Positions 54,444 through 63,837 of a DNA stretch of 64,000 nt are shown in pieces. The position numbers and the translations under genes were made by a program. This stretch comes from Luteitalea pratensis (GTDB lineage: Bacteria > Acidobacteriota > Vicinamibacteria > Vicinamibacterales > Vicinamibacteraceae). Under the pieces are notes generated by a model, which saw only the letters and a program-made list of their open reading frames with translations, did no database searches and was not told the origin of the DNA. Position 1 is the stretch's first letter; each line of letters starts with the position of its first letter. The DNA is taken from NCBI RefSeq assembly GCF_001618865.1, contig NZ_CP015136.1:1027001-1091000 (forward strand), written 5' to 3'.

Positions 54444-55361
54444 TCACTGCCGGCCGAGGAACGCACCGACGACGCGCCGAAACTCTTCCGGCTGTTCGAT
54501 CCACGGAAAGTGTCCGGCCTTGTTGAAATACGTCAGCGTCGAGCCGGCGATGAGCGCGTGGATATCTTCGGCCGTCTTGTCGCCGATGGGATCCTGGTGT
54601 CCCTGGACGATCAGCACCTGGCGATTCAGCTTGCGCAGTCCGTCCCGGAGGTCGTACTGCTTCGCGAGATCTCCGAACAGGCCCGCGTTGACGTCCGGGT
54701 GCAGCGCGCCGTCCTGGATCGCCGCCGCGAAGGCCAGGCTCTGCTTGCGATCGAAAAAGTATCCGGGCAAAATCGCGCGGACGGCTTCCATCGCTGCCTT
54801 GTCGCCATCGACGCCTTTCTTGGCTGCCGCCTGCCAGTAGTTTCTCGCCTCGCTATCCTCGGGGCGTAGCCGCATCTCGATGTTGTCGTTGAACCACTGC
54901 GTGAACTCGAGCGTCGGCCCGCCCGACCCGATGAGGACGAGTCGGTCGACGCGGTCCGGGTGGGTGGCCGCGTAGGCCATGGCCAGCATGCCGCCCCACG
55001 AGTGGCCGACGAGGAGAAGCCGGTCTTGTTTCAGGTGTAGTCGCAGCGCCTCGAGGTCTTCGACGACCATCTGGAGCGTCAGGCCGGCGGGGTCGAAGAC
55101 GGCTGGCCGCGACTTACCCGTGCCACGCTGCTCGAGGAAGATGCGCCGATAGCCGGCCGGCAGAAAATCGCCGACCGGGATCATGTAATCGACCCGGAAC
55201 CCAGGCCCACCGCTGAGAAGAACGGCAGGCGTTCCCGTGCCTGCGCTTCGGTAATGGAGCTCGACGCCGTCGGACACGAACGTGCTGTCCTGCTGGGCGA
55301 GCGCCACGCCCGGGGCGAGGAGAAGCGCGGCGAGGAGGAGCAGCGTCACATGTCGAGTCAT
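54444..55361 (-). CDS. Secreted alpha/beta hydrolase, proline iminopeptidase-like
   Basis: A 305-residue protein with a signal peptide (residues 1-23, LLLAALLLAPGVALAQ). The alpha/beta hydrolase core shows the oxyanion motif LLSGGPGF, the FLEQRGTGKS loop, the nucleophile Ser in LLVGHSWGGMLAMAYA, Asp in VQGHQDPIGD and His in FNKAGHFPWIEQPEEF. The triad is complete. The GGPG and DQRGTGKS blocks are typical of S33 proline iminopeptidases and their esterase relatives. ATG 55361 directly starts the signal peptide. The specific substrate is unknown. Confidence 0.85.
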   Translation of the reverse strand: MTRHVTLLLLAALLLAPGVALAQQDSTFVSDGVELHYRSAGTGTPAVLLSGGPGFRVDYMIPVGDFLPAGYRRIFLEQRGTGKSRPAVFDPAGLTLQMVVEDLEALRLHLKQDRLLLVGHSWGGMLAMAYAATHPDRVDRLVLIGSGGPTLEFTQWFNDNIEMRLRPEDSEARNYWQAAAKKGVDGDKAAMEAVRAILPGYFFDRKQSLAFAAAIQDGALHPDVNAGLFGDLAKQYDLRDGLRKLNRQVLIVQGHQDPIGDKTAEDIHALIAGSTLTYFNKAGHFPWIEQPEEFRRVVGAFLGRQ

Positions 55362-55453
55362 GCGTCGCAGAGTAAGCCAGAGCCGCGGCCGAGGTGCAAG
55401 CGTTCCCCTGTCGTAGCCTCCGCTCCGGCGGTCTTCACCAGCGCCATTTGGAA

Positions 55454-55647
55454 GGCCTGGTGGCACGCGCCCGGCAGATGGGCGAGGTCATGGCGGGACT
55501 GTTGGCCGACCTGGCCGCGCGTCACGTGTCGGTCGGTGCCGTCCGCTCGATTGGCCTCTTCGGCATCGCCGAACTGATTCGCAACCGGCAGACGCGCGAG
55601 CCCATGGTGCCGTTCAACGGCACGTCACCCGAGATGGCGGCGCTGAG
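55454..55647 (+). pseudogene. Duplicated internal fragment of the aminotransferase gene
   Basis: These 194 bases repeat 51710-51903 with two differences and encode LVARARQMGEVMAGLLADLA through NGTSPEMAAL without start or stop of their own. The right edge at 55647 coincides with the point where the neighbouring MpaB-type gene is cut off. That suggests both changes came from one event. No target-site repeats or insertion sequence were seen at the edges. Confidence 0.85.
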
Positions 55648-56491
55648 ACCCGCTCGAGCCGATCGCGCTGCCCCGCCGGGATGACGAGCTCCGGCATCTC
55701 GGTCTTTCCACGGACCTGCCGGTCGCCGGTACGTACGCCGTGCCGTTGCGGTCGCCCTCGGGATGTATGCCCATCAACTGCGCGAAGACCCGCCAGATGT
55801 AGTCGTAGTCCTCGGCCTGCGCCGGTGTGAGCGGGATGTCCAGCCGCTCGAAGCCGTCGATCACGAGCAGCGAGAACCCCATGATCGTGGCCAGCATGGC
55901 CTCGTGGTTCACGGGCACGCCGTAGGTCCGCTGATAGTCGCGGAGGCGCGCCTGGCCGTGCGCGATCCGTCGGACACCGGCATGCAGCAGCCGCAGCTTC
56001 TGCGCGGTCACCACCGCCGCCCCACCCGCCTCGAAGCCGCCGGCCCGGGTGACGTTGACCACCATCTGCAGCACGCCGAGCAGTCGTCGGTAGGCGTGGT
56101 GCTGCAGGTCTCCCGAGATCATCAGGATCTCGGCCAGGTTGCGTGCCGCGTAGCCCTGCGGCAGGCTCGCGGCGATCAGCACCAGCGCCGCCGGGAACGC
56201 GTGGGTGCAGAACACCTGCTCTCCGGCATGCAGGCGCGCGGCATCGACGGGCGTGCCGTCGAGGGTCGGCATGCCGTGGGTGGCCTCGAAGAACGCGCGC
56301 AGCGGCGCGGCGACGTGATGGGGCAGCGGCGCGCTGTCGGTGTCCATCTGCGCGAACAGGTGCCGGTAGTCCTCGCGCTTCAGCCGGGCGACGGCCGCGT
56401 CGGCCAGCGCGTCGCCCTGGAGCCGCAGGGCATCCAGGAACCCATCGTCGGACCACCGTGACGGCTGCACCCGCGATTTCGCCTCCTCCAC
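55625..56491 (-). pseudogene. MpaB-family (DUF2236) oxygenase, C-terminally truncated
   Basis: The first ~245 residues match the MpaB/DUF2236 family: THAFPAALVLIAASLPQGYA, MISGDLQHHAYRRLLGVLQM, LRLLHAGVRRI, PVNHEAMLATIMGFSLLVID, and DYDYIWRVFAQLMGIHPEGD. Conserved His residues of the haem-binding helical fold are visible. Family members continue for another 100-150 residues with a VPAT-x-x-x-A-x-x-F-Y block. Here the frame runs into Arg/Ser-rich sequence and stops inside the duplicated aminotransferase fragment. The enzyme is therefore probably dead. The start ATG is at 56491. Confidence 0.75.
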
Positions 56492-56557
56492 GCCACGGCT
56501 CCTGTCATCCTGATGTCCCGAGTCCTGGTGTCCTGAGTCCTGATTTCCTGCGTCCTG

Positions 56558-56893
56558 TTACTGCCTGACCACGCCGACCGTGCGGCCCGTCGTGCAATCG
56601 ACGCGGAGCAGTTCGGTCCCGACGACGCCGTACCTGCCCTCGGGCACGCGGTAGTCGCCGTAGCCGCGGTCGGATCGTTCGAGCTGCAACGTCGCCTTGT
56701 CGCGCGGGTCCACGATCGGCGTCCGGCATGAGCTGTTGTTGTTCAGGGCGCCATCGGCGAGGACGAACTGCCAGGGCACGTCGGTGGCGGGCCGCTCGGT
56801 GCGCCCCGGCGTCGTCTTGAAGGTATCGGACATGGAGCTGCAGCCGGCTGCTGCCGCCAGCATCGCGACTGCCACCATCGTGTCTGCGCGCAT
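56558..56893 (-). CDS. Small lipoprotein of unknown function
   Basis: A 111-residue protein. Residues 1-18 are a type II signal peptide with lipobox AAAAGC; Cys18 would be lipidated. The mature chain contains CRTPIVDPRDKATLQLERSD and YRVPEGRYGVVGTELLRVDC with two Cys that could pair. No family was recognised. GGAGG lies just before the ATG. It should be anchored to an envelope membrane. It stands alone between the truncated MpaB gene and the TIR genes. Confidence 0.7.
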   Translation of the reverse strand: MRADTMVAVAMLAAAAGCSSMSDTFKTTPGRTERPATDVPWQFVLADGALNNNSSCRTPIVDPRDKATLQLERSDRGYGDYRVPEGRYGVVGTELLRVDCTTGRTVGVVRQ

Positions 56894-57119
56894 GTGTTCC
56901 TCCCCGCCGCATCGCGCGGCGCCAGGTGGCGCCGCGGAACGACTGCCGGGCTAGCGTATCGCAGTTGGGGCCGGGTACCGGGGACCGGGGACCGGGTGCC
57001 GGGTGCGGGACGAAACGCAACCCGACGGGCGGGCTGTCGTTACACCACGGCATGCCATCGCTGTCGGCGTTCCTCCGCCGCCTCATCGACGTGCGCCCCA
57101 ACGAAGTGGCGGCGCTCGT

Positions 57120-57443
57120 CTGGGCATTCGACAAAACTCTCGCATCGTGCGTGCTGATGAACAGCTCCAACTCCTTCCGCGCCCGCTCCGAAGCGGCGTA
57201 TCGCGGCGACATGATCGACACGAAGACCCCAGCCCTCTCCACCTTGTCGACGACGTCCTCGGGCATGTCATCGTTGACACGCACCCTGTCATCCAGGAAC
57301 ACGCTCGCCTCGCGGCCGAGGAGTTGTGTGATTCGAATCTGCAGTGCTCGTCGAAACTGTTCGACCCACCCCTGGCCTCCCTCGGTCAGTTCGAGACTGT
57401 CGAGATGCGAATAGCTGCCATATACGTCGATGTCGATTTTCAC
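57120..57443 (-). pseudogene. TIR-domain fragment, divergent from the tandem TIR gene
   Basis: Starting at GTG 57443 the frame reads VYGSYSHLDSLELTEGGQGW, then FRRALQIRITQLLGREASVF, DDMPEDVVDKVERAGVFVSI and MSPRYAASERARKELELFIS. This is a TIR domain with the putative catalytic Glu in ARKELELF. After ~105 residues the frame loses similarity, so anything after the TIR domain (ATPase, repeats) is missing. It most resembles the second TIR domain of the divergent gene at 57551, as if one ancestral TIR array had been split. It is separated from that gene by 107 bases. Confidence 0.6.
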
Positions 57444-57550
57444 GTGAACCTCGAGGACGACGATCCTGATGTTTCGACGTGCCGCATTCGGAGTCGGACA
57501 GCGAGGGCTGATTCCATTCTGCCTGACACCAGGCGGAAGGGCTTCTTGCG

Positions 57551-58555
57551 GTGGTTCACCCCCCGGATGACAATGTCCGGACTGTGGCGGACATCTTTCT
57601 CAGTTACGCCCGCGAAGACATCGCCCGTGTCCGTTTGATTGTGGCGGCGCTCGAGTCCCACGGTTGGACCGTCTTCTGGGATCGACACATTCCGCATGGA
57701 CAGGACTTCAACGCCTATCTTCAGGCGCGGCTCGACGAGGCGAAATGCGTCATCGTCGCGTGGTCGAAGGCGTCGATCGCGTCGCAGTTCGTTCGTGACG
57801 AAGCCGGTGAGGGCAAGCTTCGACTGGTGCCGCTCCTCCTGGCCGATGTCCGGCCGCCTCTCGGTTTTCGGCAACTGCAGACGGCAAACCTCACCGACTG
57901 GAGCGGTGACGCCTCTCACGAAGAATTCAGCCGCTTCGTCGAGTCAGTCCGGGCCATCGTTGGCGCCTCCACCCCACCGAAGGCATCACGTCGAGTGGAC
58001 GCCTACGTCAGTTATGTCTCCCTCGACAATGTTCCGGAGAGCGCGGGACGCAACGGCTGGGTGACGAATTTCGTGCGCGCGCTCGAGACGCGAGGCAGGC
58101 AGCGTCTTGGCCGCGAGTTCAAGGTGTACTGGTACCCGTGGCTGGAAGGCAAAGCCCCCTTTCCGGAGGGCCTGCTCAAGCAACTCCACGACGTGATGGC
58201 GTTCGTGCCGATTGTGTCCAACCACTATGTCGAGTCGAAATGGGCGGCGCGCGAGCTCGCGGAGTTCTGCGATGCGGCGCAATCACAAGGGGGCACCCGG
58301 GTTCGAGATCGCTCTCGAATATTCAAGGTGCTAAAAAGCCCGGTTCCCACCGCGAGTCAGCCACGCGAGTTGCAGTCGTTGCTCGGGTACGAGTTCTTCA
58401 CGCTCGATCCGGAGAGTGGCAAGGTCCAGGAGTTCGACAAGCCCTTCGGTCCCGACGCACAACAGCAGTACTGGCTGAAGCTCGACGATCTCGCACGGGA
58501 TCTCGTGAACCTTCTGGGAATCCTCGAATCCGAGGCGCCTAGCGGGAAACCGTGA
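57551..58555 (+). CDS. Tandem TIR-domain protein
   Basis: A 334-residue protein with two TIR-like domains and nothing else. Domain 1 (~12-125) has DIFLSYAREDIARVRLIVAA, GWTVFWDRHIP, and IVAWSKASIASQFVRDEAGE. Domain 2 (~142-300) has AYVSYVSLDNVPE, FKVYWYPWLEG, and NHYVESKWAARELAEFCDAA with a candidate NAD-cleaving Glu in RELAEF. TIR proteins act as NAD-consuming enzymes or signal adaptors in immunity. Two TIRs in one chain with no sensor domain is uncommon. GGAAGGG lies 10 bases before the GTG at 57551; a GTG at 57584 would also start the domain cleanly. Confidence 0.75.
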   Translation: MVHPPDDNVRTVADIFLSYAREDIARVRLIVAALESHGWTVFWDRHIPHGQDFNAYLQARLDEAKCVIVAWSKASIASQFVRDEAGEGKLRLVPLLLADVRPPLGFRQLQTANLTDWSGDASHEEFSRFVESVRAIVGASTPPKASRRVDAYVSYVSLDNVPESAGRNGWVTNFVRALETRGRQRLGREFKVYWYPWLEGKAPFPEGLLKQLHDVMAFVPIVSNHYVESKWAARELAEFCDAAQSQGGTRVRDRSRIFKVLKSPVPTASQPRELQSLLGYEFFTLDPESGKVQEFDKPFGPDAQQQYWLKLDDLARDLVNLLGILESEAPSGKP

Positions 58556-58980
58556 CGGTGACGTCCTGGTAGGCGATCCACCCGCCGTCGTGTGCGAGCG
58601 CACGCAGGACGTAGACGCCCGGTGTGCTGAACGTCGCCCGCGCGCTCCAGTTGTTTCCCGGCGGTGGTGGCGGCGTGCTCCAGCCCGCGGACCACGGCGA
58701 GTTGCCGCCGTCGCGGTGTTCTTCCCACACCTTGGTTTGTGGCGGGTCGAATTCCACAGCTCCCGCGCCCCGATAGACGAACCAGGAGAGGCGGAGTCCC
58801 GTCGCAGAGTTCGGCACGAAATGACCCTGCCCCACGAGAAAGGCGGGCATCGGCCGAGTTCTCGGCTTGCCGTCGTCGGTTGCGTTGGCGCTCAGCGAGA
58901 GCGGTTCGCCGACCTTGACGCTGCGCTTGCGTTCGGGGGAAACCCGAAGAAAGCGCGCGAATCGGGCACCCCTGAGAACG
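58539..58980 (-). pseudogene. C-terminal Ig-like-domain fragment of a secreted protein
   Basis: The frame reads KVGEPLSLSANATDDGKPRT, then MPAFLVGQGHFVPNSATGLR, LSWFVYRGAG, VWEEHRDGGNSPWSAGW, and ends TYVLRA-type sequence with YQDVTVTVSR. This is the last Ig-like beta domain of a protein seen in several acidobacterial genomes. No start codon, signal peptide or preceding domain could be placed, because the sequence above ~58980 loses similarity. The frame could begin at ATG 58850 but would then lack half the domain. Its end overlaps the TIR gene by 17 bases. Confidence 0.5.
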
Positions 58981-59449
58981 GCCCTTCTGTTGCCTCCCGA
59001 CGGCGCTAATGCTTCCTATCGTCACAAGCACACCCTTGACAACAGTCAGGCGGTCGAGCAGGTCGCTGTACTCTTGACGGACCGATTCACCACCGCCGCG
59101 CTGGGGGCTCCGCCGGCCGAGCTGTTCCGCTTCACCCCTCGGAAGGGGCGAAGGAAGTGCCGAACGTCGCGTCGCGCCGTGACAAGAGGAAGTAGGCGGC
59201 TGGGGTTTCCGGCGTGCCGCACAACGTTCCGCCATTGGGCGGTCACTCCGTCGGTGCCGCCTGTTGGAGACCGCGAGGGTTGGTCTGTCACCGGACCTGA
59301 AGAACATCAACCAAAGCAACCCGAGAGCAACACGAGCACGACGGTCGGTGACCGCCATACAAGGCTCTCGCCTCGGCGCGTGGCGCAACGTCGTGGCAAG
59401 ATCGGGTCGCCATGCCGTTGACTCCGAAGGCCGTCGACAGGAGACGTTC
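58981..59449. other. Non-coding or decayed region before the FAD oxidase gene
   Basis: About 470 bases with several overlapping open frames in conflicting directions and no recognisable protein. One minus-strand frame reads VVKGVLVTIGSISAVGRQQK near 58990-59050 and another ALGLLWLMFFRSGD near 59290-59340. Both are too short to assign. It may hold decayed genes. Confidence 0.4.
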
Positions 59450-60934
59450 ATGCGCATCCACCGCCGCGAATTCCTGAGGGCCGCCGGGGTCGCCGCCCTG
59501 AGGCCGAGCTGGCCGACGTTCGCTCAGGAGGCATCCGGCACGATCGTCAACGACATCCACTCGCAACTCAATGCGACCCGCATTCGGCGCGTTGTCGAAG
59601 TCGATTCGCTGAACGGGCTGCAGGCGGCGGTTCGGAGTGCAGCGGCCGAACAAACCGGTATCTGCATATCAGGTGGGCGGCACGCGATGGGCGGCCAACA
59701 GTTCGCGTCTGGCACGACGATGCTGGATATGCGGCGCTACTCGAGGGTTCTGGGGCTCGATCGCGCCCGCGGCATCGTCGAAGTCGAGTCCGGCATCATG
59801 TGGCCGGCGCTTATGAACGAGCTCCACAGACGCCAGGCCGGCTTGTCGCAGCAATGGGCCATCGCTCAGAAGCAGACCGGCGCCGACCGGCTCACGATCG
59901 GGGGCGCGGTCGCGGCCAACGTCCACGGTCGCGGGCTCAAGATGAAGCCGTTCGTAGGCGACATCGACTCGTTCGTTCTGATCGACGCGACAGGGAATCC
60001 TCGTACGTGCAGCCGCCGTGAAAACGCGGAGCTCTTCAAGCTGGCGATCGGTGGCTACGGTCTGTTCGGCCCCGTCGCGACGGTCAAGCTCCGCCTCATG
60101 CGGCGGCAGAAGATTCAGCGGGTCGTCGAAGTGCGGAACATCGATGATTTGCCGGCAGCCTTCGGCCAACGCATCGCCGATGGCTTTCTGTTCGGCGATT
60201 TCCAATTCGCCATCGATGAGAAGTCCGATGACTTTCTTCGCCGCGGCGTCTTCTCCTGCTACAAGCCGGTCGACCCGGCAACGCCGACTCCCTCGGGACA
60301 GAAGGAGCTCGTCGACGACGACTGGCAGCGGCTGCTGCTGGCAGCCCACGCCGACAAGACTGCGGCCTTCCAGCAGTACGCGGCGTACTATCTGTCGACG
60401 AATGGCCAGGTGTACTGGTCGGATACCCATCAACTCAGCGCGTATCGCGACGACTACCACAAGTTCATAGATGCGCGCGTCGGTGGCAAGGACCAGGCGA
60501 CCGAGATGATCACGGAAATCTACGTCCCGCGTGCGCTGCTCCCGGGCTTCATGCGCGAGGTGGCCGAGAGGTTCCGGATCAACGGCGTGCCCATTATTTA
60601 CGGCACTGTCCGGCTGATTGAAGCAGACGACGAAAGCTTTCTTGCGTGGGCAAAGCAATCGTACGCCTGCATCATCTTCAATCTGCACGTCGTCCACACG
60701 CCGCAGGGAGTAGACCAGGCGGCGGCGGCGTTCCGCGATCTCATCGAGATGGCGATCGCGCGCGACGGCCGGTATTACCTCACCTACCACCGCTACGCGA
60801 CTCGCGCCCAGGTGGAGGCGTGCTACCCGCAGCTGACTGACTTCCTCGAGCTGAAGAAGAAATACGATCCGGACGAACGGTTTCAAAGCGAGTGGTATCG
60901 GTTCTACCGAACGATGTTCGCAGACAGACTGTGA
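59450..60934 (+). CDS. Tat-exported FAD-linked oxidase
   Basis: A 494-residue protein. Residues 1-27 are a twin-arginine leader (MRIHRREFLRAAGVAALRPS). The FAD_binding_4 (PCMH) domain spans ~38-215 with GICISGGRHAMGGQQFASGT, where the His may attach flavin covalently, and GADRLTIGGAVAANVHGRG. The C-terminal substrate domain ends KKKYDPDERFQSEWYRFYRT. It resembles sugar-lactone or alditol oxidases, so the substrate is probably a polyol or lactone in the periplasm. Its stop overlaps the GTG of the next gene (GTGA). It is the first gene of a three-gene operon. Confidence 0.85.
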   Translation: MRIHRREFLRAAGVAALRPSWPTFAQEASGTIVNDIHSQLNATRIRRVVEVDSLNGLQAAVRSAAAEQTGICISGGRHAMGGQQFASGTTMLDMRRYSRVLGLDRARGIVEVESGIMWPALMNELHRRQAGLSQQWAIAQKQTGADRLTIGGAVAANVHGRGLKMKPFVGDIDSFVLIDATGNPRTCSRRENAELFKLAIGGYGLFGPVATVKLRLMRRQKIQRVVEVRNIDDLPAAFGQRIADGFLFGDFQFAIDEKSDDFLRRGVFSCYKPVDPATPTPSGQKELVDDDWQRLLLAAHADKTAAFQQYAAYYLSTNGQVYWSDTHQLSAYRDDYHKFIDARVGGKDQATEMITEIYVPRALLPGFMREVAERFRINGVPIIYGTVRLIEADDESFLAWAKQSYACIIFNLHVVHTPQGVDQAAAAFRDLIEMAIARDGRYYLTYHRYATRAQVEACYPQLTDFLELKKKYDPDERFQSEWYRFYRTMFADRL

Positions 60935-63177
60935 CGCCAGACGGCCGACGCCCGCGCTACGCGATCGCCCTCTGGGCACTCCTCGGCCTGTTCGGCCTTC
61001 GAGTCGCCGGGCAGCTATTGATTGCCATCGGTGCCGGCGGCTTCCTGCCTCCGTGGGAAGAGTGGTTTTCAGGCGCGCTTCCCTATCCTGCATTGCTGAC
61101 CAGCCAGCTGCTGATTATTTGTCTCTATGGAGCCATCGCGCGTGACCTGACACGCGGATACGGTTTCTTCGCCGTCTCACGGCGCCGCCTCGGTTCGGCT
61201 TTGCTCGCTTTCGGATGGCTGTACTTCAGCGTCATGGTGATTCGTTACGTCATGCGCATGACGCTGTATCCTGCCGAGCGCTGGTGGGGAGGATCGATCC
61301 CGATAGTCTTTCACGGCGTGCTCGCGTCGTTCATTCTGGTGTTCGGCGCCTATCATTGGCGGTCGGGTCCTCCGACTCCGGCCTGGCGGTATCCGAAGGG
61401 CGCCCGCCTGGCCCAAGGTGCGGCCTGGCTGTTCATCGCGGCCGGGATCGGTGGATGGATCGCGTACCAGCTGGCGCCGACGTTTCTCGCGGGCGTCCTC
61501 GACGTCCGTTCGGCCGAATACGCGGTCCGTATCGACCGCGCTGTCGTGATGACCTCGAGTGACGGAGTCGCCCTGGTATCCGACGTCTATCGTCCCGTGC
61601 GCGTCGGCAGGACGCCGACGATCCTCGTACGAATTCCGTTCTCGAAAACCATCGTCAATTCGCTCTTCGCGACCGTTGTCGGTCGCTTCTGGGCCGAGCG
61701 TGGATACACGACTGTCATCCAGGGGACGCGTGGACGATACGAATCGGGGGGCCGTCACTATCCGCTCATCGATGAGCGGCGCGATGGGCAGGAGACGCTC
61801 GCCTGGCTGAAGACGCAACCATGGTTCGATGGACGCCTGGGGATGTGGGGCGGGTCCGCCTTCGGACACACGCAATGGGTCCTGGCCGACCAACTGCCAT
61901 CCCCGCCATCGGGCCGCTCCGCGTTGATGGTGCAGATCGCCAGCACGGATTTTCACGGCATGTTCTATCCCGGTGGCGCGTTCTCATTGGCGAGCGCATT
62001 GTTTTGGGCGGTCCGAAGCCGCGGCGCCGAGGACGAGACGCCCGATTCGCGGACGCTTCAGCGCGGGTTCGATGGCGTTCCGCTCATCGAGGCCGACGAC
62101 CGCGCCGTCGCGGACATACCGTTCTTCAACGACTGGGTACGACATTCCGATCGCGATGCGTACTGGCAGGCCATCGACGGCGACCGGCGCGCGGCGCTGT
62201 TGCAGGGACCGGTGCTCCTGACGGCCGGGTGGTTCGATCCGTTTCTGCCGGGTCAGCTCGCCGACTTCGTTCGGATCCGGCGCGAGGGCCGTGCTGATGT
62301 GGCGGCGTCGACGAGATTGACTGTTGGCCCGTGGGCGCATGCGGAAACCGTCACGCTGCCCGGCGATGTCCGTACCCGCAACTACCGTCTCGAGAGCCTG
62401 GCTCCGACGATTCCATGGTTCGATCGTCAGCTTCGTTCGGCTGGACGTGGCGTTCAGCCCGACGCGCCAGTGCGCATCTACGTGATGGGCGCAAACGTGT
62501 GGCGCGACGAGCAGGACTGGCCGCTCGCACGCGCGCGGGCGACGCCGTTCTACCTGCGGAGCGGTGGACGCGCGAACTCGGCGTCAGGGGATGGACAGCT
62601 GTCGATCGACGCCCCGAGCGAAAACGAGCCGGCGGACACATTCGCGGCCGATCCGCAGCGTCCCGTTCCCACGCGCGGCGGCGCGACGCTTGGTCCTGGC
62701 GCCGGCGTGGCGCGACAGAACGACGTCGAGATGCGTGACGACGTCCTCGTCTACACGACCGCGCCGCTGCCGGAGGACGTGGAGGTGACCGGGCCGATCG
62801 CCGCGACGCTCTACGTCGCCTCGTCTGCGCCGCACACCGACTTCACCGCCAAACTCGTCGATGTCCACAGTGACGGCAACGCGTACAACGTCACGGACGG
62901 CGTTGTCCGGCGTGCCTACACCGCACACGCCAATCCGGCGGACGCCGAGCCGGGGGCGATCGAGATCATGTTGTGGCCCACGAGCATGGTGTTTCGTCAG
63001 GGACATCGCATCCGACTGGAAGTGGCGTCCAGCAATTTCCCACGCTTCGATAGCAACCCGAACACAGGCGCCCCGATTGCAAGCGCAGTCGCGACGGCTG
63101 TCGCGAGGCAGGCCGTTCATCACGGACCGGGCGCGCCCTCGCGAATCGTCCTGCCGGTTGTTCCCGGGCCTCGATGA
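60931..63177 (+). CDS. Membrane-anchored CocE/NonD-type hydrolase
   Basis: A 748-residue protein of unusual layout. Residues ~10-210 form a membrane region of five predicted helices (IALWALLGLFGLRVAGQLLI, ALLTSQLLIICLYGAIARDL, ALLAFGWLYFSVMVIRYVMR and others). The catalytic CocE/NonD alpha/beta hydrolase follows: IDRAVVMTSSDGVALVSDVY, QGTRGRYES, nucleophile Ser in GMWGGSAFGHTQW, Asp in TAGWFDPFLPG and His in LTVGPWAHAET. A C-terminal jelly-roll (~600-748) completes the X-Pro dipeptidyl-peptidase/cocaine-esterase pattern. Most relatives have a signal peptide instead of five helices. The start is GTG 60931. Confidence 0.82.
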   Translation: MTPDGRRPRYAIALWALLGLFGLRVAGQLLIAIGAGGFLPPWEEWFSGALPYPALLTSQLLIICLYGAIARDLTRGYGFFAVSRRRLGSALLAFGWLYFSVMVIRYVMRMTLYPAERWWGGSIPIVFHGVLASFILVFGAYHWRSGPPTPAWRYPKGARLAQGAAWLFIAAGIGGWIAYQLAPTFLAGVLDVRSAEYAVRIDRAVVMTSSDGVALVSDVYRPVRVGRTPTILVRIPFSKTIVNSLFATVVGRFWAERGYTTVIQGTRGRYESGGRHYPLIDERRDGQETLAWLKTQPWFDGRLGMWGGSAFGHTQWVLADQLPSPPSGRSALMVQIASTDFHGMFYPGGAFSLASALFWAVRSRGAEDETPDSRTLQRGFDGVPLIEADDRAVADIPFFNDWVRHSDRDAYWQAIDGDRRAALLQGPVLLTAGWFDPFLPGQLADFVRIRREGRADVAASTRLTVGPWAHAETVTLPGDVRTRNYRLESLAPTIPWFDRQLRSAGRGVQPDAPVRIYVMGANVWRDEQDWPLARARATPFYLRSGGRANSASGDGQLSIDAPSENEPADTFAADPQRPVPTRGGATLGPGAGVARQNDVEMRDDVLVYTTAPLPEDVEVTGPIAATLYVASSAPHTDFTAKLVDVHSDGNAYNVTDGVVRRAYTAHANPADAEPGAIEIMLWPTSMVFRQGHRIRLEVASSNFPRFDSNPNTGAPIASAVATAVARQAVHHGPGAPSRIVLPVVPGPR

Positions 63178-63809
63178 TTACCGAACCCAGCACACTGGTG
63201 ACCGATTACCTGCTCGCCACCCTGTGCCTGTGGCTCGCGTGGCGCTTACGGGCGAGGCCCCTCGCCGCACATCGGCGGGCGGTCAGGTTGTTCTCAGCGG
63301 CACTTGCGGCCACGGCGGCAGGAAGCTTCGCAGGCGGCACCTATCACGGCTTCAAGATCGTTCTCTCGGATGGCGTTGCCGGCGCGATCTGGACGACCAG
63401 CACGATCGCGATCGGCGCAGCGGCGTGCCTGTTGCTGTCTGCGGTGTTGACCGCCGGCGTGCGCGAGCCGGCGCGGCGTTGGCTGCTGGTTGCGGTATGG
63501 GGACAGTTTGCGGCGTACGCGCTCTGGATGCTCCAGCACGATGAGTTCGTGAATGTCATCATCGAGTACGGTTCGGCCCTGCTCATTATCGCGTTGCTCT
63601 ACCTCGGTCTTCCGACGCTGCGGTATCACCGGTCGGCTCGATGGATCATCGCCAGTATCGTCGTGACGATCGCCGCAGCCGCAGTGCAACAGAGTGGAAT
63701 CGATGTGCACGTCTACCTGAATCACAACGACTTGCAACACCTCATACAGATGATCGCGGTCGCGCTGCTCTACAAAGGTGGCGCGGAGCTTCGTGATGCG
63801 GTGGGTTAA
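63174..63809 (+). CDS. Multi-pass membrane protein, CREST-like
   Basis: A 211-residue protein with seven hydrophobic helices. Polar conserved-looking residues sit in SFAGGTYHGFKIVL (helix 2-3) and near the end in YLNHNDLQHLIQMIAVALLY. The H...N-H-N-D-x-x-H pattern resembles the metal-site residues of CREST-superfamily membrane hydrolases (alkaline ceramidase, PAQR receptors). Its ATG overlaps the stop of the hydrolase gene (ATGA), so it is the last gene of the operon. A membrane amidase or receptor role is possible. This is a motif-level inference. Confidence 0.65.
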   Translation: MITEPSTLVTDYLLATLCLWLAWRLRARPLAAHRRAVRLFSAALAATAAGSFAGGTYHGFKIVLSDGVAGAIWTTSTIAIGAAACLLLSAVLTAGVREPARRWLLVAVWGQFAAYALWMLQHDEFVNVIIEYGSALLIIALLYLGLPTLRYHRSARWIIASIVVTIAAAAVQQSGIDVHVYLNHNDLQHLIQMIAVALLYKGGAELRDAVG

Positions 63810-63837
63810 CAGCGCGTGGTGCGATTCACCATGGGCT

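Noticed and set aside
58357-59457. 366-codon minus-strand frame across the TIR gene end and the Ig-like fragment
   Set aside because: It is antisense to, or out of frame with, better-supported sequence. It is Arg-rich and has no motif.
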